The notes: generated by a model from the sequence alone, not told the origin. Shown: positions 11,001 to 23,165, counted from the stretch's first letter. The stretch: DNA of 64,000 nt from Deinandra increscens subsp. villosa (GCA_039602395.1 JBCNJP010000003.1:18996956-19060955), one strand, 5' to 3'. Numbers and translations are program-made.

Positions 11001-11160
11001 TATATATATATATGGGAATGATCATGCAAAAACACATTTATTTTGTGAAAACGCAAAAACCATCTTAAAACCTACATAACTTTTTCATATATTAAAATTT
11101 TTTATTAAAAAGTTTGCACCAAAAGTCTTATAATTATGTTATCTTTAATTCTATAAAAAC
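10229..11160. repeat. Inner right arm of giant inverted repeat
   Basis: Inverted match of 4051-4982, collinear through the (TA)n tract and into the neighbouring element up to about 11160. Confidence 0.85.
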
Positions 11161-11690
11161 TAAATAAATTAACGTTTTGTTTTTTTTTTGTGATGCACAT
11201 GCGCATCAAAAAAAAATCATACTTTTAGTATGAGTTAATATATTTTTTTCTAAGTCGCACCATATGTGTTATATTTCCATCATTTTTTTGTGTTTTTTTT
11301 AATGATACACATGTGCATCCCATCAAAAAAAACTCATATATGTGATATACATTAATAGTTTCAAAAAGAATTTGCACCCTAAATCTTATAATTGTCTTAT
11401 CTTTAGATCTAAAGAAAAAATAACATTTTATAACTTTTAAATTATATGTTGCACATGTGCACTATGTTTCATTATCATTAGTGGCATAAATGTTTTAGTG
11501 TTTTTAATATGTTTTTAACATAAGGAGTGTTTTTTCGCAGAATAATTCGTTTTTGTCTAGATATGGCGTAATTCTAAAACTTTTGGCCCGAATTTTATGA
11601 AAAAACATTAACGTATGAAGAAGTTATATAGGTTTTAATATTGGTTTTCGCGTTTTTCACAATATAAAGTGTTTTCGCAGGATCCTTACG

Positions 11691-11696
<6 letters not shown>
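11010..11696. mobile_element. Second (TA)n-flanked palindrome-repeat element
   Basis: It lies between (TA)n tracts at about 11000 and 11697-11732. The left end has GGGAATGATCATGCAAAAAC and the right end GTGTTTTCGCAGGATCCTTA, roughly complementary to each other. Inside are GATGCACATGCGCATC and GATGCACATGTGCATC palindromes and a TTGCACATGTGCAC block. It is related to 19322-19730. Only its first 150 bases have a partner in the left palindrome arm. Non-coding. Confidence 0.6.

Positions 11697-11759
<63 letters not shown>
11697..11759. repeat. (TA)n(GA)n microsatellite
   Basis: A TA tract followed by a GA tract. The minus-strand open frame over it encodes an S/L/Y/I repeat and is not a gene. Confidence 0.95.
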
Positions 11760-11764
<5 letters not shown>

Positions 11765-12176
11765 TAAAATGAAAACCACTCCGAGTTGGAAAAACTTTGA
11801 AAACTCTTTAAAAACGGGGTCAAAAAATTTTTTTTTCCTTTAATTTTTTTATGGTGATTCTTTAGGTTATAGGCTACCCCTAGGTGGAAAAAAATCAAAA
11901 AAAACGCCTCGGGGATATTTTTTTAAAAAATCTCAAAAAAGGGCCTTGTTACATATGTAACACTCTGTACATATGTTTGTTACATATGTAACAACAAAAC
12001 TTGTTATATTTTTTTTAAAAAATCCCCGAGGCGTTTTTTTGATTTTTTTTCAATCTATGGATAGCCTATAACCTAAAGAATCACCATAAAAAAATTAAAG
12101 GAAAAAAAAAACTTTTTGACCCCGTTTTTTTAGAGTTTTCAAAGTTTTTCCAACTCGGAGTGGTTTTCCATAGATC

Positions 12177-12182
<6 letters not shown>
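11760..12182. mobile_element. Hairpin MITE with arms of about 190 bp
   Basis: The arms at about 11770-11960 and 12000-12172 are nearly perfect inverted copies, with markers such as CACTCCGAGTTGG, GGTGATTCTTTAGG and CGCCTCGGGGAT in the left arm and their complements in the right. The centre repeats TTACATATGTAAC. The element sits between two TA-rich microsatellites (11697-11759 and 12183-12227), so a TA target is likely but a precise duplication cannot be read. No coding capacity. Confidence 0.8.

Positions 12183-12227
<45 letters not shown>
12183..12227. repeat. (TA)n microsatellite
   Basis: About 45 bases of TA directly at the right end of the hairpin MITE. Confidence 0.95.
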
Positions 12228-12228
<1 letters not shown>

Positions 12229-12418
12229 TAGTTTTTTTATCCTCGTGTGTTACACGGCTGAATTTTAAGAAAAAAATACTATAAATACAATTATAATCTA
12301 TGACAATTATGTATTTTTTTAACTATCTAAAAATTTCTCAGTAATTATAGGTGGATCAGATGTTTTATGACAGTGGGCATTTAGGCGGCAAGTTTTCTCT
12401 GAGATGAATGTGCAACAC

Positions 12419-12516
12419 AGAGGGTCTTTGTTACTCGCACGGACTGCGGTCGTAACATGTCGTGGGTCACACCATTTGCCATGATGAGACCCCTGGGTAA
12501 CCGAATGTGTACAGTT
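12419..12516 (-). repeat. 98-bp GGTTAC repeat, copy 3 partner
   Basis: Inverted partner of 2961-3058; starts AGAGGGTCTTTGTTACTCGC. Confidence 0.85.
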
Positions 12517-12838
12517 AAAAAAAAGTCAAGTCACAAAAATTTAGGATTTTGTTTATTATATTGAAATGAATACTTAGTAAATTTGCATTTAAGCTTAATT
12601 AAAGTAAAAAACAAATTATAAAACTAAATAGAATAAAATAATTTATATTACATGTATAATATCTAACTAAAATATTATTTTGAATAAAGTATCATAAGCA
12701 TTATATATATTAAAGTATTAAAGTATATCTAATCTTATTACATTTATAATATTGATTTCTTTTTGTAATATATGATCTATATGTTGATAATTGTATGTAT
12801 AGGTTGAATCGAATAAACAACAAATTAATGTACAACAC

Positions 12839-12936
12839 AGATGGTCTTGGTTACTCGCACAGGCTGCAGTCATAACGTGTCGTGGGTAACATCGTTTTCC
12901 ATGATGAGACCCTCGGGTAACCGGATGTTGGCAGTT
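12839..12936 (-). repeat. 98-bp GGTTAC repeat, copy 2 partner
   Basis: Inverted partner of 2541-2638, same length. Confidence 0.85.
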
Positions 12937-12960
12937 AAAAGGAAAAAAAATATAGTCACG

Positions 12961-13058
12961 AGAGGGTCTTTGTTACTCGCACAGGCTGCGGTCGTAACAT
13001 GTCGTGAGTAACATCGGTTTTCAGGATGAGACCCTCGGGTAACCGGATGTTTGCAGTT
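12961..13058 (-). repeat. 98-bp GGTTAC repeat, copy 1 partner
   Basis: Inverted partner of 2419-2516, same length, with the same 24-base spacing to its neighbour. Confidence 0.85.
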
Positions 13059-13909
13059 AAAAAGAAAAAAAATCTAGTCATCGAAAGTAAGGATTTTATT
13101 TGTTATATTGAAAGGAAATACTTGGTAAATGAATTTAAACTTAATTAAAATAAAAAATTATAAAATTAAATAGAATAAAGTATTTTATAATACATGTATA
13201 ATATTTAATTAAAATATTATTATGAATAAAATATTGTAAGCATTATATATATTAAAGTATTAAAGTATATGCAATAAAATATATTATTTTAATAAAATAT
13301 AATATATATGCAATATAATATTAACCTTAATATTAAAATTTAGTATTTGGATAATTACTAACCTTAATATAAAAAAATTATATTTGAATAATTACTTATT
13401 GGATAATTACTTAATAAAACTCTAAACTAAATAAACCCTAATATGAAAATTTAATATTTGGATAATTACTTATTATGATTTTTACTTAACCCACATTATG
13501 GTAAATGAATTTAAACTTAATTAAAATAAAAAGTATAAAATTAAATAAAATAAAGTATTTTATATTACATGTATAATATTTAATTAAAATATTATTATGA
13601 ATGAAATATTATAAGCATTATATATATTAAAGTATTAAAGTATATGCAATAAAATATGTTATTTTAATAAAATATAATATATATGCAATAAAATATTAAC
13701 CTTAATATTAAAATTTAGTATTTGGATAATTACTAACCTTAATATGAAAAATTTATATTTGAATAATTACTTATTGGATAATTACTTAATCAAACTTTAA
13801 ACTAAATAAACCCTAATATGGAAATTTAGTATTTTGATAATTACTTATTAAAATTTTTACTTAATCCAAAATTTTATGGTGATGACACGTGTCCTTTTTT
13901 ACTAACTTC
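13059..13909. repeat. AT-rich flank inside right arm
   Basis: Inverted partner of 1579-2400. It has the same internal near-duplicate block (13190-13490 resembles 13560-13860). No gene. Confidence 0.7.
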
Positions 13910-14910
13910 TGACGCCCACTCCCAGTCTTGGCTCCAAGAGGGTCACTAATCGGATTTACTCATGAACACATGGTACAATCAGTGATATCTAAGCAGCGGA
14001 AATTAAAAAACTTTTCATTTATATATAAGCCAAGTACAATAGTAAGGAAGATGCAACATAATCTAACAACTAGATCTTTTCTATGTCTATTGCCAGTCTA
14101 CTATCGAGTCCCTTCCTAATAGCTTCCCCACCTAGTCCGTCCTCACCAAAGCTCTTTCCTTGCTACCTTAAACATCGTCATTACCTGACATACATATGTT
14201 TTTGGAAAGGTCAGCTTATGCTGGTGAGTTCTAAGTTTTTCAAAAAGCGTTACCTTTACCTTCAAAGTTTATTCCAACGCTTGGGCCTAACGACCCCCTT
14301 TTATCAAACGTTTATCAAGTATAAAACATAACCGAATTATACTATAAATTTAAAACCATTATTCTTCAAACATTTATCAGGTATAAGTATTGTACCACAA
14401 TATAACCTTTAAACATTTATCAGGTATAAAACAGAGTTATACCAGAACATTCATTTATTTAATCATTTAACCATTTCTCCATCTAACCCCCGTTTAATCA
14501 TTTAACCGTTAAACCTTTTAACCGTTTAACCTTTTAACAGGTATAAACATAACATCATTATATCAAATCATAACCTTTAAACCGTTTAGTATTTAAAATA
14601 CTATGGGTCTCCTAGACCCTCTCTTGTGCAAATAATCATTAGATATAAAACATAACAGAGTTATACGAAATATTATAAGCAGTCATTTATTTATTTACTA
14701 AGCATTGTCTATTGGAACCACGTTAGTTCCTCGGGCAACCGTCGTCACTAGAATACCTTTTCAAAGTAAGTAGCCGTCGCTACCCCCGGAGAACCGTCGT
14801 TCCCCGCTTCTAGTTGTACAACTACCTTTTCTCTTTTCACTAGACAATATCTGCTTAGATTAACACATTTTCAACCTTTTCAAAAGTCCATTTAAATAAC
14901 ATTTGTATTT

Positions 14911-15998
14911 GGACTCATAATCTTTTTAATACCAGTCCATCACCTGTATTTGGAAATAAGTGTGTCATAAATATAATGTTATGGGTTTTGTTAAACTTCA
15001 GTGAAACCTACACTGGACTGATTCTATAACATTTCCTATCGTATTACGGGTGTTTATATATAGAAAGTACCACAGCGTATCCACCACACCTTAAATACAA
15101 ACGGATATGATATAGAGTCATCCCAGTATAGATTACATCTTACAATCACAACAAGGCTAATAAGATCATATTTATCCGACACTTATTTGCATACATAAGC
15201 TTAGACCAAACATTCACATTTTTCCATTTCTCAAAACTTTAAAAGTTCCATCCTTTACATTACCCGTTTATTATAACTTTCCCAGAAACGGTTTATAACA
15301 GGTAATCGTCATTTATAACAGTTATAGGCCTTACAACATTTCACATATGTGTATTGGCACAAAACATGTAAAAGGCATTTTAACGCATTTCCTTAACATT
15401 TCTCCTATATATCATTCCTAAGGCAGTTTAGGAGTTTAACCGTTTAGGACATTTGGACTCATAATCTTTTTAATACCAGTCCATCACCTGTATTTGGAAA
15501 TAAGTGTGTCATAAATATAATGTTATGGGTTTTGTTAAACTTCAGTGAAACCTACACTGGACTGATTCTATAACATTTCCTATCGTATTACGGGTGTTTA
15601 TATATAGAAAGTACCACAGCGTATCCACCACACCTTAAATACAAACGGATATGATATAGAGTCATCCCAGTATAGATTACATCTTACAATCACAACAAGG
15701 CTAATAAGATCATATTTATCCGACACTTATTTGCATACATAAGCTTAGACCAAACATTCACATTTTTCCATTTCTCAAAACTTTAAAAGTTCCATCCTTT
15801 ACATTACCCGTTTATTATAACTTTCCCAGAAACGGTTTATAACAGGTAATCGTCATTTATAACAGTTATAGGCCTTACAACATTTCACATATGTGTATTG
15901 GCACAAAACATGTAAAAGGCATTTTAACGCATTTCCTTAACATTTCTCCTATATATCATTCCTAAGGCAGTTTAGGAGTTTAACCGTTTAGGACATTT
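14911..15998. repeat. 544-bp direct tandem duplication inside the LTR
   Basis: 14911-15454 and 15455-15998 are copies offset by 544 bases and look identical by eye. The tetramer ATTT is present at both edges and at the junction, that is microhomology. The left palindrome arm has only one copy. Confidence 0.95.
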
Positions 15999-17358
15999 CA
16001 CCCGTAAACACTATCATAACCTTTTCACTTATATTTCAAAGCAACAGTCATTTAATAGTTTAATACTGTAAAGCATTTCATCAATAATCATTTTCATAAC
16101 ATTTTCATAACATTTTCATAACTTTTCACGTATATATCAATAAAAACCTTTTAACAATTCCAACAGTTAAAACAGACAATATCTCAGTTACAAAACATTT
16201 GAATATATTTTCATAACATTTGTATGTATATCAGCCCGAAAACATTCAAAACATTAAAACATTTAAAGAGTGGGCTCATAGAACTCACCTTATTCTTTTA
16301 AGCAGTTAATTCAGGCAAAACCTCCGCTATGCTTTCCAATTAAACCTAATCGCGTATTGTATGGCGTTAACGCAAGGTTTAATATAATAAACACTTCCTA
16401 TGTTTATTTTAACGTCTTATTATCTTAATAATATTCAATTATTAAGTTCATTCCTTTTTAAAGGTCAAAATGACCAAAATGCCCTTTAGGCCGCTATCAC
16501 TTTTCTTTTAACGATACTACGAAGACATGCATTCCTATAAGTAAACGCTCACTCTGGGATCGCCCAGTGAGGGATGCCATTTCCCAGTTGGGATTTATGC
16601 GACACCCTCGCTTTTGCCAGAAACCCCAGTGTACAGGCGTCTACTCTTCCGGTCCGCACGAACTTCTAAATATCCGATTAACTCGGTATATTTAATACTT
16701 TAATATTTATCCATTCTAACTTCATATATACTTATTATATATGTAAACATGTTTTCATTCCAAAAATCAAGTTCCCATACCCTCCGGATTATTTTATATT
16801 AAATAATCTTATTTAGAAACCCTAATTTCTTGTTTTTCTCATTTCTTGACCAAAACTCATTTTTATTCAAAACCATCTTAGAGTATTATCTATTATAACA
16901 TTTTATAATATGCTTTAAAATATTAAAGCTTAATTCAAAACCGTTTACTCGATTTTAGCAGAACAACGTTACAAAAACCCTAATTTTGACCCGTTAACAA
17001 AACCTTTACCAAACCTTTTTCCAATTGTGAAATAAACTTAGGACTTTCTTAAAACACATTATTTTAGGATTATATACAAAATTTCAGACCCTAATTCCCA
17101 CCCGATCACCCAATTTTGGCAAAACAAGCTCAAAAACCATAATTTTTATGCATATTTAGAAATTATACTTAGAAGCAATATTATCAAAAACTGAGATAGG
17201 TTATTTTAGATCATACCAAATGAAGAGTGACTGCAGAATTTTAGCGTCAAACTCCAAGCGAGGTGTCCGAATTTGGCAGAAGAACAGTTCGGTTCTTAAT
17301 AGGGTTTTTAGGAGGAAGAATCAGTGAATTGGTGAGATTGAATCGATGTTATGGCCGC

Positions 17359-17366
17359 TATTTATA
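17359..17366 (-). promoter_or_regulatory. LTR TATA box, minus strand
   Basis: The minus strand reads GAGTATAAATAGCGGCC. The equivalent in the duplicate is at 20478-20485; the homologous LTR has CTATAAATTG on the minus strand near 63302. Confidence 0.55.
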
Positions 17367-18044
17367 CTCAAATGAAGCGTCTAAGGGTCCTCCAGGTGGC
17401 CATGGTGACTAGCCCCTTTAAAACGACGCGTAGATGACGAATTTTGGAGAACAAGGCAAGACTACGTGGCTGAAAACGAGCCAAACTCGTTTCTGGTCTG
17501 CAGGTCACCCCTCGCGTATCGCGAAGGGGAAGGGTGTGGGCTGTGCGATACGCGAGCCAACCCTTGTCCGGCCAGTTTTGTTTATTTTTCATTTTTAGTC
17601 CTTTAACTCTATTTAATTGCACTTTTAGCCCCTGAACTTTTACCCTTTTATTATTTTATGTACCAAAACATTATGGGACATATTTCTAATATTTTTAGGG
17701 CTCGAGATACGTTCGATAATGTATATATATACATACGTATATATTTATATATTTTTACTTATATTTCACTAACTTGCGTTTTAGCCCCTCATACTTTTAT
17801 ATACTTATCATCTCATGTTCCAAATCACTTTAGGGCATATTTATAATAACTTTTAAGCCTCGGGTTCATACAAATACATATAAATACGTATAATACTTGT
17901 ATATGTTATGTATTTATTCATTTTTAACTATCATTTCAACGTAAGGATACGTTCTTATTTATTTCTCATATGTTTAACTATTCTAACATATATTCCTACA
18001 TATATATTCATCAAATGAATATTTCACATTTATTTAAGCCATTA

Positions 18045-18047
<3 letters not shown>

Positions 18048-18084
<37 letters not shown>
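18048..18084. repeat. (TA)n microsatellite in LTR
   Basis: Almost pure TA; the corresponding tract in the duplicate unit (about 21167-21201) differs in length, one of the few differences between the units. Confidence 0.9.
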
Positions 18085-18091
<7 letters not shown>

Positions 18092-18535
18092 CTTACACAT
18101 ATATCTAACATAATACAATTGCGTAAAGGTATTTCCCTCTAGTTATCAGTTATACCTATCATATTTCTAAACACGTATTTCATTTTGATATCATGCATAT
18201 CAATTATCATGGTTATAAAACACGTATATATTTCATTTCATCAATCAACACGTGTATCATTCACATAACCCTATCTCTTATCAATTCGTTACCCGTTAAC
18301 GGGTAAACATTCACGCGTTTCATCACGTTTGGCTATCTAACACATATATCATAGTTATTTATAACATAAACACGTATAGCATTTGTAAATTCATTATCCT
18401 TTACCCATAAGTCATATCAATATACGTTTTAGCTACTTTAACACGTATAGCACACATATATAATTCAAGTCATAAAATTTTGGGGTGTTACATAATTAAA
18501 GTATAACAAATCTTTTTGTTTATTATATAGTTTAG

Positions 18536-18584
<49 letters not shown>

Positions 18585-18600
18585 TATATGTATATATATG
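18536..18600. repeat. (TA)n microsatellite
   Basis: TA-rich tract of about 60 bases just before a (TA)n-flanked element. The copy at 21652-21706 is shorter, accounting for most of the 13-base length difference between the duplicated units. Confidence 0.9.
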
Positions 18601-19321
18601 TGGGGTAAGGATCCTGCGAAAACTCTTTTTTTTTTGCGAAAACCTAAAAACTAACACTAAAATCTTCATAAATTTTACATACGTTAATATTTTTCTATAA
18701 AACTTGCACCAAAAATCTTAAAATTCCATTGTCTTTGATTCTGGAAAAGAAAATTATATTTCAAAATTTTTTATTAGTGCACATGTGCACCATTTTCATT
18801 AGTACTACACAAAGAGAATTGCCATGCGAAAAATTTGTGTTTAAACTAAAAACATTTAAAAACACTAAAATATTTATAGAACTAATGATAATTCTATATA
18901 TGCACTATAACTATTTGATATAGTGCACACGTGTAGCTTAAAATTTGAAAAGTTTTAAAACGTTAAATCTATTTTCATAGTTATAGATAACACAATTATA
19001 AGATTTATGGTGCAACTTTTTTTTTTAAATATTAATGTATACGACACGTATAATGTGTTTTTTATTAGTGCACATGTGCACTAATAAAAAACCACGAAAA
19101 GCTAACAAAATTATAATGTATTTGGTGCGATTTTTTTAAAAAAAATATTAACACGTACTATATGTATGAGTTTTATTATTAGTGCACATGTGCACTAATA
19201 AAAAAACGATGAGACGTTAAAGTTTTTTAATTTTAATCCAGAATTAAAGAACTCACAATTCTAAGGTTTTTGGTGTAATTTTTTTTTAAATATGAACGTA
19301 TGAAAAAGTTATAAGTGTTAT
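18601..19321. mobile_element. (TA)n-flanked palindrome-repeat element
   Basis: It starts GGGGTAAGGATCCTGCGAAAA after a (TA)n tract. It contains GTGCACATGTGCAC palindromes near 18777, 19069 and 19185, each with ATTAGT/ACTAAT extensions, interleaved with ACATACGTTAATATTTTT and GCACCAAAAATCTTA blocks. Non-coding; the 64-residue frame at 18729-18923 is chance. Confidence 0.6.
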
Positions 19322-19730
19322 ATAGGGGGAAGATCCTGCGAAAACACCCATTTTTTTTTGTGAGAACTGTGTAAACAAATCTTAAAACCTACATAACTTT
19401 TTCATACGTTAATATTTTTTAAAAAAAGTTTTCACCAAAAGTCTTAAAATTATGTTATCTTTAATCCTATAAAAATTTAAAAGAATTTAACTATTTTTTT
19501 ATTTTATTTTAATTTTGTGTGGTGCACATGTGCATCACAAAAATAACTCATACTTTTAGTATGAATTAATTTTTTTTCTTAGTTGCACCATATTTCATAC
19601 ATTTTCATCATTTTAGTGCATTTTTATTGAATGATGCACATGTGCATCACACTAAAAAAAACCTCATACATGTGATATACATTAATAGGTTTAAAAAGAA
19701 ATTGCACCTTAAATCTTATATTTTATAAAA
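19322..19730. mobile_element. Related palindrome-repeat element, second module
   Basis: It starts GGGGGAAGATCCTGCGAAAA. It has palindromes GGTGCACATGTGCATC near 19517 and GATGCACATGTGCATC near 19633, and resembles 11010-11696 in order of blocks. Non-coding. Confidence 0.55.
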
Positions 19731-20059
19731 AGTATTAAATGTGTTGGTTAATACAAAAACAACATAGAAATACTTGTTTTAATGAAAAAATAAAACGTAC
19801 AATGTAAAACAATACAAATCATATTGTTTATATATAAAACAATACAATTATTAAATACTGGTACACTTTTTTAAAATAAGTACAATATCACAAACTAGTA
19901 CACTTTTTTAAAGTTTTTTTTAAATATTTATATATCAGTACTATATTAAAATTAAAGAGAAAAAATTCTCGTTATTATGGTGTCTTCTATGAAAAGTTAT
20001 AGACATTTAAAAAATATGGTAGAAAACTTTGAGGCAATACCAAAAATACTCCTTAACTA

Positions 20060-21163
20060 CCGTTTACTTGATTTTAGCAAAACAACGTTACAAAAACCCT
20101 AATTTTGACCCGTTAACAAAACCTTTACCAAACCTTTTTCCAATTGTGAAATAAACTTAGGACTTTCTTAAAACACATTATTTTAGGATTATATACAAAA
20201 TTTCAGACCCTAATTCCCACCCGATCACCCAATTTTGGCAAAACAAGCTCAAAAACCATAATTTTTATGCATATTTAGAAATTATACTTAGAAGCAATAT
20301 TATCAAAAACTGAGATAGGTTATTTTAGATCATACCAAATGAAGAGTGACTGCAGAATTTTAGCGTCAAACTCCAAGCGAGGTGTCCGAATTTGGCAGAA
20401 GAACAGTTCGGTTCTTAATAGGGTTTTTAGGAGGAAGAATCAGTGAATTGGTGAGATTGAATCGATGTTATGGCCGCTATTTATACTCAAATGAAGCGTC
20501 TAAGGGTCCTCTAGGTGGCCATGGTGACTAGCCCCTTTAAAACGACGCGTAGATGACGAATTTTGGAGAACAAGGCAAGACTACGTGGCTGAAAACGAGC
20601 CAAACTCGTTTCTGGTCTGCAGGTCACCCCTCGCGTATCGCGAAGGGGAAGGGTGTGGGCTGTGCGATACGCGAGCCAACCCTTGTCCGGCCAGTTTTGT
20701 TTATTTTTCATTTTTAGTCCTTTAACTCTATTTAATTGCACTTTTAGCCCCTGAACTTTTACCCTTTTATTATTTTATGTACCAAAACATTATGGGACAT
20801 ATTTCTAATATTTTTAGGGCTCGAGATACGTTCGATAATGTATATATATACATACGTATATATTTATATATTTTTACTTATATTTCACTAACTTGCGTTT
20901 TAGCCCCTCATACTTTTATATACTTATCATCTCATGTTCCAAATCACTTTAGGGCATATTTATAATAACTTTTAAGCCTCGGGTTCATACAAATACATAT
21001 AAATACGTATAATACTTGTATATGTTATGTATTTATTCATTTTTAACTATCATTTCAACGTAAGGATACGTTCTTATTTATTTCTCATATGTTTAACTAT
21101 TCTAACATATATTCCTACATATATATTCATCAAATGAATATTTCACATTTATTTAAGCCATTA

Positions 21164-21208
<45 letters not shown>

Positions 21209-21652
21209 CTTACACATATATCTAACATAATACAATTGCGTAAAGGTATTTCCCTCTAGTTATCAGTTATACCTATCATATTTCTAAACACGTATTTCAT
21301 TTTGATATCATGCATATCAATTATCATGGTTATAAAACACGTATATATTTCATTTCATCAATCAACACGTGTATCATTCACATAACCCTATCTCTTATCA
21401 ATTCGTTACCCGTTAACGGGTAAACATTCACGCGTTTCATCACGTTTGGCTATCTAACACATATATCATAGTTATTTATAACATAAACACGTATAGCATT
21501 TGTAAATTCATTATCCTTTACCCATAAGTCATATCAATATACGTTTTAGCTACTTTAACACGTATAGCACACATATATAATTCAAGTCATAAAATTTTGG
21601 GGTGTTACATAATTAAAGTATAACAAATCTTTTTGTTTATTATATAGTTTAG

Positions 21653-21704
<52 letters not shown>

Positions 21705-23165
21705 GTGGGGTAAGGATCCTGCGAAAACTCTTTTTTTTTTGCGAAAACCTAAAAACTAACACTAAAATCTTCATAAATTTTACATACGTTAATATTTTTC
21801 TATAAAACTTGCACCAAAAATCTTAAAATTCCATTGTCTTTGATTCTGGAAAAGAAAATTATATTTCAAAATTTTTTATTAGTGCACATGTGCACCATTT
21901 TCATTAGTACTACACAAAGAGAATTGCCATGCGAAAAATTTGTGTTTAAACTAAAAACATTTAAAAACACTAAAATATTTATAGAACTAATGATAATTCT
22001 ATATATGCACTATAACTATTTGATATAGTGCACACGTGTAGCTTAAAATTTGAAAAGTTTTAAAACGTTAAATCTATTTTCATAGTTATAGATAACACAA
22101 TTATAAGATTTATGGTGCAACTTTTTTTTTTAAAATATTAATGTATACGACACGTATAATGTGTTTTTTATTAGTGCACATGTGCACTAATAAAAAACCA
22201 CGAAAAGCTAACAAAATTATAATGTATTTGGTGCGATTTTTTTAAAAAAAATATTAACACGTACTATATGTATGAGTTTTATTATTAGTGCACATGTGCA
22301 CTAATAAAAAAACGATGAGACGTTAAAGTTTTTTAATTTTAATCCAGAATTAAAGAACTCACAATTCTAAGGTTTTTGGTGTAATTTTTTTTTAAATATG
22401 AACGTATGAAAAAGTTATAAGTGTTATATAGGGGGAAGATCCTGCGAAAACACCCATTTTTTTTTGTGAGAACTGTGTAAACAAATCTTAAAACCTACAT
22501 AACTTTTTCATACGTTAATATTTTTTAAAAAAAGTTTTCACCAAAAGTCTTAAAATTATGTTATCTTTAATCCTATAAAAATTTAAAAGAATTTAACTAT
22601 TTTTTTATTTTATTTTAATTTTGTGTGGTGCACATGTGCATCACAAAAATAACTCATACTTTTAGTATGAATTAATATTTTTTCTTAGTTGCACCATATT
22701 TCATACATTTTCATCATTTTAGTGCATTTTTATTGAATGATGCACATGTGCATCACACTAAAAAAAACCTCATACATGTGATATACATTAATAGGTTTAA
22801 AAAGAAATTGCACCTTAAATCTTATATTTTATAAAAAGTATTAAATGTGTTGGTTAATACAAAAACAACATAGAAATACTTGTTTTAATGAAAAAATAAA
22901 ACGTACAATGTAAAACAATACAAATCATATTGTTTATATATAAAACAATACAATTATTAAATACTGGTACACTTTTTTAAAATAAGTACAATATCACAAA
23001 CTAGTACACTTTTTTAAAGTTTTTTTTAAATATTTATATATCAGTACTATATTAAAATTAAAGAGAAAAAATTCTCGTTATTATGGTGTCTTTTATGAAA
23101 AGTTATAGACATTTAAAAAATATGGTAGAAAACTTTGAGGCAATACCAAAAATACTCCTTAACTA
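20060..23165. repeat. 3.1-kb tandem duplication, unit 2
   Basis: Copy of 16941-20059 at offset 3119 at its start and 3105 after the TA tracts. Only scattered single-base and microsatellite differences are visible (for example CCTCCAGG against CCTCTAGG near 17391 and 20510). It contains a second LTR end (to about 21611) and second copies of both palindrome-repeat elements (about 21707-22430 and 22431-22836). Confidence 0.95.

Larger units (their letters stand above)
12358..16018. repeat. Outer right arm of giant inverted repeat
   Basis: Inverted match of 1-3117. It starts with GTTTTATGACAGTGGG, the complement of the sequence ending at 3117, and is longer than the left arm because of a 544-bp tandem duplication. 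The match probably continues past 16018, but its partner is outside the window. Confidence 0.9.
13910..18492 (-). mobile_element. Long LTR, solo or partial, Ty3/gypsy-like
   Basis: On the plus strand it starts TGACGCCCACTCCCAG and ends GGGGTGTTACA; read on the minus strand it starts TGTAACACCCC and ends in CA. A TATA box on the minus strand at 17359-17366 followed by a spacer typical of an LTR gives the orientation. About 4.0 kb without the internal 544-bp duplication. A second copy with the same landmarks begins at 60891. Flanking bases (AACTTC and TAATT) do not form a clean duplication, so integrity is doubtful. Small minus-strand frames (such as 17368-17622) lie over the transcribed LTR part and have no family match known to me. 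Confidence 0.6.
16941..20059. repeat. 3.1-kb tandem duplication, unit 1
   Basis: It holds the 3' plus-strand portion of the long LTR (16941-18492) plus 1.57 kb of flank with (TA)n-flanked elements. Unit 2 follows directly at 20060. Confidence 0.95.

Noticed and set aside
14083..14331. 82-residue plus frame in the long LTR
   Set aside because: It lies in the U5 side of a minus-strand LTR and is interrupted in the inverted copy and in the 60891 copy.
17368..17622. 84-residue minus-strand frame, duplicated at 20511-20741, as a conserved gene
   Set aside because: Duplication reflects the 3.1-kb DNA duplication. In the third LTR copy (63248-63430) the frame is different, so there is no protein-level conservation.
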